Shown: in pieces, positions 41,537-50,217 of the stretch
Numbering within the stretch: the first letter of the stretch is position 1
How the letters are laid out: every line of letters begins with the position of its first letter
NCBI RefSeq assembly: GCF_005280195.1
Contig: NZ_SZPR01000013.1
Span: 62,001-126,000, forward strand
DNA: 64,000 nt
From: Streptomyces galbus
GTDB taxonomy: Bacteria > Actinomycetota > Actinomycetes > Streptomycetales > Streptomycetaceae
Direction: 5' to 3'
The notes under the pieces: model-generated
What the model was told of the DNA's origin: nothing
Database searches by the model: none
Seen by the model: only the letters and a program-made list of their open reading frames with translations
Translations under genes and position numbers: made by a program

Positions 41537-42877
41537 CTAGCCCTGCCGCTTCCACTCGGCCTGCGCCTTGTTGAGCTGGTCGGCGAGCGTGTCCAGGAAC
41601 TTCTTCGCGCTCATCTTCCCGAGCAGCACCTTCTGGAAGTTCGGCTCGTTGTCCGCCTTGGAGATCGTGTTCCAGTCCGGCAGGTAGTACGGAAGCTGCA
41701 CGATCGTGGTCGAACCGTCGCTCAGCGCCTGAGCGGCGAGCTTCGTCGGCTCGGACTTCTGCACCCAGGTGTCCTGCGCGGCCTGCGTGTTGGCCGGGAC
41801 CTGCCCCGCCGACTCGTTGAACTTGGAGTTCTCCGCGCGCGACGCCGCGAACTCGATGAACTTCCAGGCGGCTTCCTTGTTCTCGGAGCTCTTGAACAGA
41901 CCGAGCCCGTCCACCGGGTTGGAGACCTGGACCCGCTTGCCGTCGGGCTGCGTCGGCAGCGGGATGCCCCGGAACCGGTCGGCGCCGAACGCCTTCACGT
42001 GGTCCTGGTAGGACCCGAGGTTGTGGTTGAGCATCCCGATGGTGCCGGAGTCCCACTGCGCGACCATCTTGGTGAAGTCGTTGTTGACGTCGGCGGCCGG
42101 GGTGGCCTTCTTGTACAGCCCGGCGTACTTCTCCAGCGCGGCCACGTTCTCGGGGTCGTTGAGGGTGGTCTTGTCGCCGTTCCAGAACGAGGTGATGCCG
42201 GACTGCCCGTAGATCGCGTCGAGGGCCTGGGCGATGGAGCCGGCGCCGCCGCGGATGGTGTATCCGAACTCGTTCCTGCCCGTGTCCGTCAGCTCGGCGG
42301 CGGCCTTGAAGAACGTGTCCCAGGTGGTCGGCGCCTCCAGGCCGGCCTTCCGGAACAGGTCGGTGCGGTAGTACAGGACGCCGTTGTTGGCGGACGTCGG
42401 CACCGAGTACAGCCGGCCGTCGCGGCCGCCCGCGGCCTTCAGCGAGGTGAGCATGTCCTTGTTGAGCAGGCCGTTGAGCGAGGACTTCGCCAGCCGCCCG
42501 TCGAGCGGCTCCAGCGCGTTCTGCGCGGAGAACCCGGCGAGCATCGCCGCGCCCACCCCGCCGACGTCGGGCAGGCCGCCGCCCTGGAGGGCGGTGTCCA
42601 CCTTGGACTGGTACTCGGTGGCCGCGATGCCGACGTACTCGACGTCGATGTCCGGGTGGGCCTTCTCGAAGTCGGCGATGATCTCCTTCCAGACGTCGGT
42701 GCGCACACCGCCGTTGTTGTCCCAGAAGACGATCTTTCCCTTGCCGCTGCCCTCGGAGCCCTTGTCGCCGCCGGCGCCGCTGCCGTCGTCCCCGCAGGCG
42801 GTGGCGGTCAGGGCGAGCACGGATGCCAGGGCGACGGCCACGGCGGCCCGCCTGCTTCTGCTCATGCTGGTCTTCAT
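41537..42877 (-). CDS. Sugar ABC transporter substrate-binding lipoprotein, pectin/arabinoxylan locus
   Basis: This 446-residue SBP family 1 lipoprotein has a signal with lipobox LTATAC (cysteine near residue 28), KIVFWDNNGGVRTDVWKEII, DIDVEYVGIAATEYQSKVD and YSVPTSANNGVLYYRTDLF. It captures a plant cell-wall oligosaccharide for the permeases encoded at 46.5-48.4 kb. It is separated from them by three enzyme genes, an unusual order. Its own upstream region carries a near-perfect AAGCGCTT palindrome, so it may have a separate promoter. Confidence 0.9.
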   Translation of the reverse strand: MKTSMSRSRRAAVAVALASVLALTATACGDDGSGAGGDKGSEGSGKGKIVFWDNNGGVRTDVWKEIIADFEKAHPDIDVEYVGIAATEYQSKVDTALQGGGLPDVGGVGAAMLAGFSAQNALEPLDGRLAKSSLNGLLNKDMLTSLKAAGGRDGRLYSVPTSANNGVLYYRTDLFRKAGLEAPTTWDTFFKAAAELTDTGRNEFGYTIRGGAGSIAQALDAIYGQSGITSFWNGDKTTLNDPENVAALEKYAGLYKKATPAADVNNDFTKMVAQWDSGTIGMLNHNLGSYQDHVKAFGADRFRGIPLPTQPDGKRVQVSNPVDGLGLFKSSENKEAAWKFIEFAASRAENSKFNESAGQVPANTQAAQDTWVQKSEPTKLAAQALSDGSTTIVQLPYYLPDWNTISKADNEPNFQKVLLGKMSAKKFLDTLADQLNKAQAEWKRQG

Positions 42878-42902
42878 TGGTCGGCTCTTTTCTGTGGCGT
42901 CG

Positions 42903-42916
42903 AGTAAGCGCTTGCT
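42903..42916 (-). promoter_or_regulatory. LacI-type operator before the binding-protein gene
   Basis: AGTAAGCGCTTGCT is a 14-bp palindrome with one mismatched pair, 26 bases upstream of the lipoprotein start. A matching core lies before the permease genes at 48.39 kb. Confidence 0.58.
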
Positions 42917-42967
42917 GGGCGGATGTGCGTCCGCGCGGCTCCCGTCGGGCGGGCGGGGGTCGGCGGG

Positions 42968-44491
42968 TTACAGCGGGCGGATCCGGAACCGGGTGAAGAC
43001 GGCCGCTCCCGCGTGTCCCTCTTCCTCCCCGTGCGCGGGACCGGCGGGGGCGAGGGCGAAGAGGCCGAGCAGGGCCCCGACCCAGCGCCAGGGGGTGGCG
43101 GCGAAGACCGGGCCCGACGGCTCGAAGCCCCCGCCGAGGTCGTGGGAGAAGCGGCAGCGGGCGCCCGGGGCCGTCTCGATCCGCAGCCGGACCCGCCCCT
43201 CGGGTGCCGGGCGGGAGTGCCCGGCGTCGCGTTCCGCGTCGGCGGCCGGCTCGGCGAACCGGTGCACCAGGCGGACCGTCCCGTCGGTCCCGCGCTGGAG
43301 CCCGATCCAGCAGTAGGCGTCCCCGAGGACGGCGAGCCCGGCCCGCGCCCCCGGCTCCCGCGCGGCCAGTTCCAGGTCCACCTCGACGACCGAGGGCGCG
43401 CCCGGCAGCCGCTGGGTGAGCACGTGGGGCAGCCTGCGCAGGTCGTGCGCGTCGGACGTGCGGACGCAGGCCAGGCGCAGTCCGTCGCCGGAGTGCCGGG
43501 TGGCCCAGCCGGCCCACGGGTTGGCCGTCCACTGCCACTGCCGGCCGTACCGGCCGCCGGGGAAGTCGTCATCGGTGGCGGGCGCGGCGGGCGGCTGCCC
43601 GGGCAGGGCGGGCCTGCGGTGGACGAGGACGGGGGCGCCGTCGTCGCCGATCACCGGCCAGCCTCCCGGGCCGTCCCAGCGCATCGGCTGCAGGTGCACC
43701 ACCCGGCCGTACGCCCCGCGCTGCTGGAAGTGCACGAACCAGTCCTCGCCGGACGGGGTGCGCACCCAGCCGCCCTGGTGGGGCCCGTTGACCTCGGTGT
43801 CCTTCTGTTCCAGGACGATGCGCTCCTCGTACGGGCCGAAGAACCCGCGGGAGCGGAAGGCGCCCTGCCAGCCGGTCTCCACTCCCCCGGCGGGCGCGAG
43901 GATCCAGAACCAGCCGTCGTGGCGGTAGAGCTTGGGGCCCTCCAGGGTGAACCAGCCGGGGATGCGGTCGGCGTCCACGATCACCGTGCCCTCGTCGAGC
44001 AGCGAGGTGCCCTCCGGGTGCATCCGGTGGCCGGTGAGCCGGTTCTTCACGCCCGACCGGGACCTGGCCCAGGCGTGCACGAGGTACGCCTCGCCGGTCT
44101 CCTCGTCCCACAGGGGGCACGGGTCGATCAGACCCCGGCCCGCCTTCACCAGGTGCGGGCGGGTCCACGGGCCCCTGGCGTCGTGGGCGTTGACCTGGAA
44201 GACGCCGTGGTCGGGGTCGCCCCAGAAGATCCAGAAGCGGTCGTCGTGGTGGCGGATCGAGGGGGCCCACACCCCGCCGTCGTGCCGGGGGCGGACGAAC
44301 TCCTCCTCCGGTTCGAGGCGTTCGAGGGCGTGGCCGACCAGGGTCCAGTCGACCAGGTTGCGCGAGTGCAGCAGCGGCAGGCCGGGCACGCGGCCGAAGC
44401 TGGAGGCGGTGAGGTAGAAGTCGTCACCGACGCGGACCAGGTCCGGGTCGGACCAGTCGGCGTCCAGCACCGGGTTGGTGTACGTCGTCAC
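42968..44491 (-). CDS. Glycoside hydrolase family 43 (beta-xylosidase/alpha-arabinofuranosidase-like)
   Basis: This 507-residue GH43 enzyme has an N-terminal five-bladed propeller: the base aspartate in LDADWSDPDLVRVGDDFYL, a second acidic site in LIDPCPLWDEETGEAYLVH and the acid in FTLEGPKLYRHDGW. A C-terminal concanavalin-like domain (about 320-507) follows, as in XynB-type enzymes. There is no signal peptide, so it cleaves imported xylo- or arabino-oligosaccharides. The GTG at 44491 overlaps the stop of the PmoA-like gene (GTGA). Sequence alone does not separate xylosidase from arabinofuranosidase. Confidence 0.9.
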   Translation of the reverse strand: MTTYTNPVLDADWSDPDLVRVGDDFYLTASSFGRVPGLPLLHSRNLVDWTLVGHALERLEPEEEFVRPRHDGGVWAPSIRHHDDRFWIFWGDPDHGVFQVNAHDARGPWTRPHLVKAGRGLIDPCPLWDEETGEAYLVHAWARSRSGVKNRLTGHRMHPEGTSLLDEGTVIVDADRIPGWFTLEGPKLYRHDGWFWILAPAGGVETGWQGAFRSRGFFGPYEERIVLEQKDTEVNGPHQGGWVRTPSGEDWFVHFQQRGAYGRVVHLQPMRWDGPGGWPVIGDDGAPVLVHRRPALPGQPPAAPATDDDFPGGRYGRQWQWTANPWAGWATRHSGDGLRLACVRTSDAHDLRRLPHVLTQRLPGAPSVVEVDLELAAREPGARAGLAVLGDAYCWIGLQRGTDGTVRLVHRFAEPAADAERDAGHSRPAPEGRVRLRIETAPGARCRFSHDLGGGFEPSGPVFAATPWRWVGALLGLFALAPAGPAHGEEEGHAGAAVFTRFRIRPL

Positions 44492-45333
44492 GTGCCCACC
44501 GCCTTGCGCACCAGCGCCGCCGCCCCGCCGCGGTCCAGGCGGCCGTCGACGACGACGGTGACGATCCGGCGTACGGCCGTGTCGCCGGGGGCCACGACCA
44601 GCCGCCGCTCGGAGGCCAGCGAGGAGCCGACGCCGGGGTACTCGGCGGTGCGCACGAACCAGGGGTCGCGGCGGGTGGCGTCGGTGGCGCCCGCGAACAC
44701 CAGGGTCCACCGGTCCGTCGCGAGGGCCAGCCAGTCGGCGGGGCGGCCGTGCACCTCGTCCTCGCCCTCCGCGTCCGGCGTGAAGGCGTCCGGCGCGCGG
44801 TCCTCCTTGCGGGCCCGCCAGAAGAACCCGCCGTAGGCCGCTCCGGGGCGCCCGTTGGTGGCGGGGCTGCCGATGGAGAGCGGGCCGGGGGTGACGTTGG
44901 TGAGGGAGAAGGTGAGGCCCAGCGCCCAGGCGGCCGCGGTGAGTCCGGTGGCGGCGACGGTCCGGCGCTCGCGCAGCAGCTCCGCCCCGGCGGCGACCCA
45001 GCGCAGTTCGGCCACGAAGCCGTCGGGGTCGCGCAGGGGGAAGCCGGTGTGCCGCTGGGCGCCGTGGTTGTCCAGCTCGGTCGGGCCGCGGTCGCGCACG
45101 TAGGTGCGTCCGCCCCAGAAGTTGGTCCCCTCGACGTCGGGAACGGCGACACCGGCGCCGAGGTGGTGGGCGTGGTCGGCGGGGGTCAGCTCGGTGACCG
45201 TGGTGCCGGCCAGGGTGGTGACGGGGTGCAGGTAGGGGCGGGGCGCGAGCCGGGCGGGCAGCTCGGGCCGGGTGACGTAGCGGGCGACCGGGCGGCCCGC
45301 GACGCGCAGCACGGTGACGTCGTCGGTGGTCAT
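44488..45333 (-). CDS. PmoA-like family protein (DUF6807 type)
   Basis: This 281-residue soluble protein has the PmoA-like pattern: RPYLHPVTTLAGTTVTELTP, ADHAHHLGAGVAVPDVEGTNFWGG and LRDPDGFVAELRWVAAG. These proteins are named after a methane-oxygenase gene neighbourhood but are not membrane monooxygenase subunits. They often sit with Gfo/Idh oxidoreductases and sugar transporters, and their activity is not known to me. The histidine-rich DHAHH segment could bind metal or sugar. It is locked between the oxidoreductase and GH43 by four-base overlaps on both sides, so it surely belongs to the same sugar pathway. Confidence 0.8.
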   Translation of the reverse strand: MTTDDVTVLRVAGRPVARYVTRPELPARLAPRPYLHPVTTLAGTTVTELTPADHAHHLGAGVAVPDVEGTNFWGGRTYVRDRGPTELDNHGAQRHTGFPLRDPDGFVAELRWVAAGAELLRERRTVAATGLTAAAWALGLTFSLTNVTPGPLSIGSPATNGRPGAAYGGFFWRARKEDRAPDAFTPDAEGEDEVHGRPADWLALATDRWTLVFAGATDATRRDPWFVRTAEYPGVGSSLASERRLVVAPGDTAVRRIVTVVVDGRLDRGGAAALVRKAVGT

Positions 45334-46529
45334 CGGGGGCTCTCCTCTCCCGGCGGGTCCGGGACGGGCCGCGTCCAGCCGGCGCCCAGCTCGGAGTACA
45401 GGGACAGCGTGTCGGCGGCGGCCGCGACCAGGGCGTCCACGCCGGGCACCACCCGGCGCCGCTCCTCGGGCACGGGGCGCCAGGCGGTGGCGGGCAGCGG
45501 GGCGGGGTCGGGGGCGGTGCGGACCGCCTCGACGACCTTCATGAAGGCGCCGGTGGCGTCCGGCGGGACGAGCAGGTCCACGCCGTCGACGAGGTGCTCG
45601 ACGAGGTTCTCCAGCAGGTCGGTGCGGCCGTGCTCGAACTCCTCGGGGCCGTGGCCGGCGCGCTGGAGCAGCACCCGGTCCTGCTTGTACCAGTGGGTGA
45701 TCCGGCCGCGGGTGCCGTGCACCAGGACGTACGGCTCACCGGGGTGTTCGGCGCACAGGGTCGCGGCGACGGTGACGTGGTGGCCGGCCGCGGTGGTGAC
45801 GCGCACGCAGGAGGTGTCGTCGGACTCGATGGCGTTGGCGTGCCACAGCTCGGCCTCGACACCGGTGACGTCCTCGGCGCGGGTGGCGCCGGCGAGGGCG
45901 AGGGCGGTGGCGACGGCGTGCGCGAGCGGGTTGGTCAGCGCGCCGTCGACGACGTCGGCGCCGTCCATGCGCCGCCGGCCGGCCCAGGGGGCGCGCCGGT
46001 AATACGCCTCGGGCCGGGACCAGGCGCCGGCCCCGCCGACCCCGGTGACCTCGCCGATCGCCCCGTCGGCGAGCAGCCGGCGGATGGCGGGCAGGGCGTG
46101 GGAGCCGAGCGACTGGAAGCCGATCTGGCAGGCCACGCCGGCCTTGGCGACCCCGTCGGCCAGGCGGCGGAACTCGGCGTAGGACGGGGCGGGCGGCTTC
46201 TCCAGGAGCAGGTGCACGCCGCGGCGGGCGGCCGTGAGCGCCAGGCCGGTGTGGGTCGGGATCGGGGTGCAGACGACCGCGATCCGGGCGCCGGTGGTGT
46301 CGAGCAGGGCGCCCAGGTCGGCGGACTGCTCGGGGGTGCCGAGGCCCTCGGGGATCTCGTCGGGGGTGAGCGGGGTCAGCTCGCACAGGCCGGCCAGGCG
46401 GACGATGCCCTTGTCCTGGAGGCGGCGGAGGTTGTCCAGGTGCCAGCGTCCGTGGCCGCGTGCGCCGGCCAGCACGACGGGGACCGGCATCTGGGTTGCG
46501 CCGCCGCCGCGGTGACGGTTCGTCATCAT
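45330..46529 (-). CDS. Gfo/Idh/MocA-family oxidoreductase
   Basis: This 399-residue NAD(P)-dependent sugar oxidoreductase begins with the Rossmann-like VVLAGARGHGRWHLDNL. The loop pattern VCTPIPTHTGLALTAARRGV and the active-site lysine motif LLEKPPAPSYAEF follow. The C-terminal domain contains GAGAWSRPEAYYRRAPWAG and TNPLAHAVATAL. Its usual chemistry is oxidation or epimerisation at a sugar carbon. The ATG at 46529 overlaps the permease stop; a second ATG directly follows. With the PmoA-like protein it may form an unexplored sugar-modifying pair. Confidence 0.87.
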   Translation of the reverse strand: MMTNRHRGGGATQMPVPVVLAGARGHGRWHLDNLRRLQDKGIVRLAGLCELTPLTPDEIPEGLGTPEQSADLGALLDTTGARIAVVCTPIPTHTGLALTAARRGVHLLLEKPPAPSYAEFRRLADGVAKAGVACQIGFQSLGSHALPAIRRLLADGAIGEVTGVGGAGAWSRPEAYYRRAPWAGRRRMDGADVVDGALTNPLAHAVATALALAGATRAEDVTGVEAELWHANAIESDDTSCVRVTTAAGHHVTVAATLCAEHPGEPYVLVHGTRGRITHWYKQDRVLLQRAGHGPEEFEHGRTDLLENLVEHLVDGVDLLVPPDATGAFMKVVEAVRTAPDPAPLPATAWRPVPEERRRVVPGVDALVAAAADTLSLYSELGAGWTRPVPDPPGEESPR

Positions 46530-47422
46530 CCCTTCACCGCCCCCGCGCTGAAGCCGGTGATCAGCCACTTCTGGATGAAGGCGAACACGAGCACCACGGG
46601 CACGGCGGCGATGATGCCGCCCGCGGCGAGGGCGCCGAGGTCGACGCTGTCGGCGCTCATCAGGGTGTTGAGGCCGACCGGGATCGTCTGCTTGTCCTGG
46701 TTGTTGAGGAACATCAGGGCGAACAGGAAGTGGTTCCAGGAGTGCACGAAGGCGAAGGAGCCGACGGCGATCAGGCCGGGGCGCAGCAGCGGCAGCACGA
46801 CGATCCGGAAGGCCGTCAGCCGGTTGCAGCCGTCCACCCAGGCCGCCTCCTCCAGGGAGTACGGCACGTTCTTGATGAAGTTGCTGATCAGGATCATCGA
46901 CAGCGGGAGCTGGAAGACGGTCTCGGCGAGGATGACGCTGCCGAGCGAGTTGATGAGCTGCAGCTTCGCGAAGATCTCGAACAGCGGGACCAGCAGCAGG
47001 GCGCCGGGCACGAACTGGGAGCACAGCAGGGCCAGCATGAACCCCCGCTTGACCTTGAAGTCGAAGCGGGCGAGCGCGTAGCCGCCGGCCAGCGCGACCA
47101 GGGTCGTCATCACCAGCGTGCACAGCCCGACGAGGACGCTGTTCTGGAAGTAGGTGCCGAAGCTGCGCTCGGTCCACACCTTCTCGAAGTGGTCGAAGGT
47201 GACGGGCCAGGGCACCAGCGAGGTGGAGCCGGCCGGGCGCAGCGCGAACAGCACGATCCAGTAGAACGGGACCAGGGTGAAGACCAGGTAGACCGACAGG
47301 GGCAGGTAGATGTGCCAGCGGGGCACCTCGTCCCAGGCGCGGTGGCGGGCGGCCGGGCGGGACGGCCCGGGCGTGGCGCGCGCGGGGGCGGGTGCGGCCT
47401 GGGTGGCCTCCTCGGTGATCAC
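46526..47422 (-). CDS. Carbohydrate ABC transporter permease (MalG-like), pectin/arabinoxylan locus
   Basis: This 298-residue CUT1 permease has six predicted helices from IYLPLSVYLVFTLVPFYW and the EAA loop LEEAAWVDGCNRLTAFRIVV, ending WLITGFSAGAVKG. The GTG start overlaps the MalF-like stop by four bases and its own stop overlaps the oxidoreductase start. No ATPase gene is present; a shared MsiK-type ATPase would be needed. Confidence 0.92.
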   Translation of the reverse strand: MITEEATQAAPAPARATPGPSRPAARHRAWDEVPRWHIYLPLSVYLVFTLVPFYWIVLFALRPAGSTSLVPWPVTFDHFEKVWTERSFGTYFQNSVLVGLCTLVMTTLVALAGGYALARFDFKVKRGFMLALLCSQFVPGALLLVPLFEIFAKLQLINSLGSVILAETVFQLPLSMILISNFIKNVPYSLEEAAWVDGCNRLTAFRIVVLPLLRPGLIAVGSFAFVHSWNHFLFALMFLNNQDKQTIPVGLNTLMSADSVDLGALAAGGIIAAVPVVLVFAFIQKWLITGFSAGAVKG

Positions 47423-48354
47423 TTGGACTCACCTCCGAACTTGCTCAGGCGCAGGTAGACCATCGAGCAGAAGAGCAGGATCACGAACGCGACGGTGGTC
47501 AGGGCGGACGCGTAACCGAAGTTGTGGGCGTCCACGCTGGTGTTGGCGATGTACAGCGGCAGGGTGGTGGTCTCGCCGGCCGGGCCGCCGCCGGTCAGGG
47601 TGTAGAGCAGGTCGACGTTGTTGAACTCCCACACGGCGCGCAGCAGCGTGGACAGCACGATCGCGTCCTTCAGGTGGGGCAGGGTGATGTGCCGGAACTG
47701 CTGGAGCCGGCCCGCCCCGTCCACCTCGGCGGCCTCGTACAGGTCCTTGGAGACGGACTGGAGGTCGGCGAGGATGAGGATCGCGAAGAAGGGCACCCCG
47801 CGCCACAGGTCGGCGACGACCGCCGCCGGGAAGACGGTGGAGGTGTCCGACAGCCAGCTCGTGCCGTAGGAGCCGATGCCCAGGTCGGCGAGGTAACGGG
47901 TGATGCCGGTCTGTGAGTTGTAGAGCAGCACCCAGATCGCGGAGGTCAGCACGCCCGACACGGCCCACGGCGAGAACACCATGGCCCGGCCCAGCGCCCG
48001 CCCGGCGAAGGTCTGGTTGACGATGAGCGCGAGCGCCAGGCCGAACAGCAGTTGCAGGCCGACCTCGGCGAGGACCCACTGGGCGCTGAAGGTCAGCGTG
48101 TCCCAGAACTGCGGGTCGTTGGTGAAGATGCGCACGAAGTTGTCGAGGCCCGCGTAGCCGTTGCGCCACGGCTTGGTGGGGTTGTAGTGCTGCAGGCTGT
48201 AGTAGAAGACGCTGATCACCGGGTAGGCGATGAAGCCCAGCATCAGCAGGGCCGCCGGCGCGATCAGCAGGTACGGCAGTCTGCGCGGGGTGGCGGAGGC
48301 ACGGCGCCGCCTCGGTGGCGCGGGCGGTCTCGCCACGGCTGCGGCTTGGGCCAT
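47419..48354 (-). CDS. Sugar ABC transporter permease (MalF-like), pectin/arabinoxylan locus
   Basis: This 311-residue CUT1 permease has six predicted helices starting at LPYLLIAPAALLMLGFIAYP, and an EAA loop in LYEAAEVDGAGRLQQFRHI. It is the first gene of a leftward operon (permease, permease, oxidoreductase, PmoA-like, GH43) with four-base overlaps throughout. CGGAGAA precedes the ATG. An AAGCGCTT box lies about 33 bases upstream of the start, a position suited to repression. Confidence 0.92.
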   Translation of the reverse strand: MAQAAAVARPPAPPRRRRASATPRRLPYLLIAPAALLMLGFIAYPVISVFYYSLQHYNPTKPWRNGYAGLDNFVRIFTNDPQFWDTLTFSAQWVLAEVGLQLLFGLALALIVNQTFAGRALGRAMVFSPWAVSGVLTSAIWVLLYNSQTGITRYLADLGIGSYGTSWLSDTSTVFPAAVVADLWRGVPFFAILILADLQSVSKDLYEAAEVDGAGRLQQFRHITLPHLKDAIVLSTLLRAVWEFNNVDLLYTLTGGGPAGETTTLPLYIANTSVDAHNFGYASALTTVAFVILLFCSMVYLRLSKFGGESK

Positions 48355-48384
48355 GACTGTTCTCCGTTCTCGGTACGTCGTGCG

Positions 48385-48396
48385 GGAAGCGCTTGC
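48385..48396 (-). promoter_or_regulatory. LacI-type operator before the permease operon
   Basis: GGAAGCGCTTGC has the same AAGCGCTT core as the site at 42.9 kb and lies between the permease start (48354) and the dehydratase stop (48475). Confidence 0.55.
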
Positions 48397-48474
48397 TCCG
48401 GTGGCGCGGTGCGGCCGGGCCGGGGGCGGTGCGGGAGCGTGCGGGGCGTGCCGGGGCGTGCGGAGGGGCGGTGC

Positions 48475-50217
48475 TCAGCCCGCGTACGGGTCCGCGACCC
48501 GGCCCGGGCGGGCGAGGAACTCGAAGTCGCAGCCGGTGTCGGCCTGGGTGATCTGCTCGTTGTAGAGCGCGCCGTAGCCGCGCTCGTAGCGGGTGGGCGG
48601 CGGCGTCCAGGCGGCGCGGCGCCGCCCGAGTTCGGCGTCGTCCACGTGCAGGTGGAGGCTGCGCGCCTCGACGTCGAGGGTGACGAGGTCGCCGCTGCGC
48701 ACCAGGGCCAGCGGCCCGCCGACGTAGGACTCGGGTGCCACGTGCAGGACGCAGGCGCCGTAACTGGTGCCGCTCATCCGGGCGTCGGAGATGCGGACCA
48801 TGTCGCGCACGCCCTGCTTGAGCAGGTGGTCCGGGATCGGCAGCATGCCGTACTCGGGCATGCCGGGGCCGCCCTTGGGGCCGGCGTTGCGCAGCACCAG
48901 GACGCTGTCGGCGGTGATGCCGAGCGACGGGTCGTCGATGGTGCGTTGCATGGTCCGGTAGTCGTCGAAGACGACCGCGGGGCCGGTGTGCTTCAGCAGG
49001 TGCGGCTCGGCGGCGATGTGCTTGATCACCGCGCCGTCCGGGCAGAGGTTGCCCCGCAGGACGGCCACCCCGCCCTCGGCCGCGACGGGGTTGTCGCGCG
49101 GGCGGATCACGTCGTCGTGGTGCACCCGCGCGCCCTCGATCTGCTCGCGCAGGGTGTCGTGGGAGACGGTCGGCCGGTCCAGGTGGAGCAGGTCCGGGAT
49201 CCGGGAGAGGAAGCCGGGCAGTCCGCCCGCGAAGTGGAAGTCCTCCATGAGGTACGTCCGTCCGCCGGGCCGCACGTTGGCGAGGACCGGGACCGTGCGG
49301 GCGATGCGGTCGAAGTCGTCGAGGGTGAGCCGCACTCCGGCGCGGCCCGCCATGGCGATCAGGTGGATCACCGCGTTGGTGGAGCCGCCGAGTCCGAGCA
49401 CGGTGGTGACCGCGTCCTCGAAGGCCTCCCGGGTGAGGATGTCGCTCACCTTCCGGCCGCGGTGGATCAGTTCGACGACGGTCAGGCCCGCTCGGGCGGC
49501 CATCCGGTCGTGCCCGGAGTCGACCGCCGGGATGCTGGACGCGCCGGGCACGGTGACGCCGAGCGCCTCGGCGGCGGCCGTGAGCGTGGAGGCGGTGCCC
49601 ATGGTCATGCAGTGGCCGGGCGAGCGGGCGAGGCCGCTCTCCAGCTCGGCCAGCTCGCAGTCGCCGATGAGTCCGGCGCGCTTGTCGTCCCAGTACTTCC
49701 ACATGTCGGTGCCGGAGCCGAGCACCTCGTTGCGCCAGTGGCCCGGCAGCATCGGGCCCGCGGGCACGAACACGGTGGGCAGGTCGGCGGAGGCGGCGCC
49801 CATCAGCAGCGCGGGCGTCGTCTTGTCGCAGCCGCCCATGAGCACCGCGCCGTCCACCGGGTAGGAGCGCAGCAGCTCCTCGGTCTCCATCGCGAGCAGG
49901 TTGCGGTAGAGCATCGGGGTCGGCTTCTGGAAGGTCTCGCTCAGCGTGGCGACCGGGAACTCCAGCGGGAAGCCGCCCGCCTGCCACACCCCGCGCTTGA
50001 CGGCCTGGGCGCGGTCGCGCAGGTGGACGTGGCAGGGGTTGATGTCCGACCAGGTGTTGAGGATCGCGACGACCGGCTTGCCGAGGTGCTCCTCGGGCAG
50101 GTAGCCGAGCTGGCGGGTGCGGGCGCGGTGGCTGAACGAGCGCAGCCCGTCGGTGCCGTACCACTGGTGGCTGCGCAGGTCCTCGGGGTTCCTTCGGGGC
50201 GGTCCGGGTGCGGTCAC
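48475..50217 (-). CDS. IlvD/Edd-family sugar-acid dehydratase (L-arabinonate dehydratase-like)
   Basis: This 580-residue iron-sulfur dehydratase is of the IlvD/Edd type. It shows YGTDGLRSFSHRARTRQLGY, AILNTWSDINPCHVHLRDRAQ and MGGCDKTTPALLMGAASADLP with cluster cysteines. SPGHCMTMGTASTLTAAAEAL and RISDARMSGTSYGACVLH follow. The MGGCDKTTPA form is typical of sugar-acid dehydratases rather than branched-chain IlvD. L-arabinonate or D-xylonate would be converted to a 2-keto-3-deoxy acid. The GTG at 50217 overlaps the stop of the DHDPS-family gene, which would act next. Confidence 0.87.
   Translation of the reverse strand: MTAPGPPRRNPEDLRSHQWYGTDGLRSFSHRARTRQLGYLPEEHLGKPVVAILNTWSDINPCHVHLRDRAQAVKRGVWQAGGFPLEFPVATLSETFQKPTPMLYRNLLAMETEELLRSYPVDGAVLMGGCDKTTPALLMGAASADLPTVFVPAGPMLPGHWRNEVLGSGTDMWKYWDDKRAGLIGDCELAELESGLARSPGHCMTMGTASTLTAAAEALGVTVPGASSIPAVDSGHDRMAARAGLTVVELIHRGRKVSDILTREAFEDAVTTVLGLGGSTNAVIHLIAMAGRAGVRLTLDDFDRIARTVPVLANVRPGGRTYLMEDFHFAGGLPGFLSRIPDLLHLDRPTVSHDTLREQIEGARVHHDDVIRPRDNPVAAEGGVAVLRGNLCPDGAVIKHIAAEPHLLKHTGPAVVFDDYRTMQRTIDDPSLGITADSVLVLRNAGPKGGPGMPEYGMLPIPDHLLKQGVRDMVRISDARMSGTSYGACVLHVAPESYVGGPLALVRSGDLVTLDVEARSLHLHVDDAELGRRRAAWTPPPTRYERGYGALYNEQITQADTGCDFEFLARPGRVADPYAG

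Noticed and set aside
42968..44710. Longer GH43 start upstream of 44491
   Set aside because: The extension overlaps the PmoA-like gene in another frame. GTG 44491 gives the four-base overlap seen throughout this operon and begins directly before the conserved TNPVLDADWSDPD.
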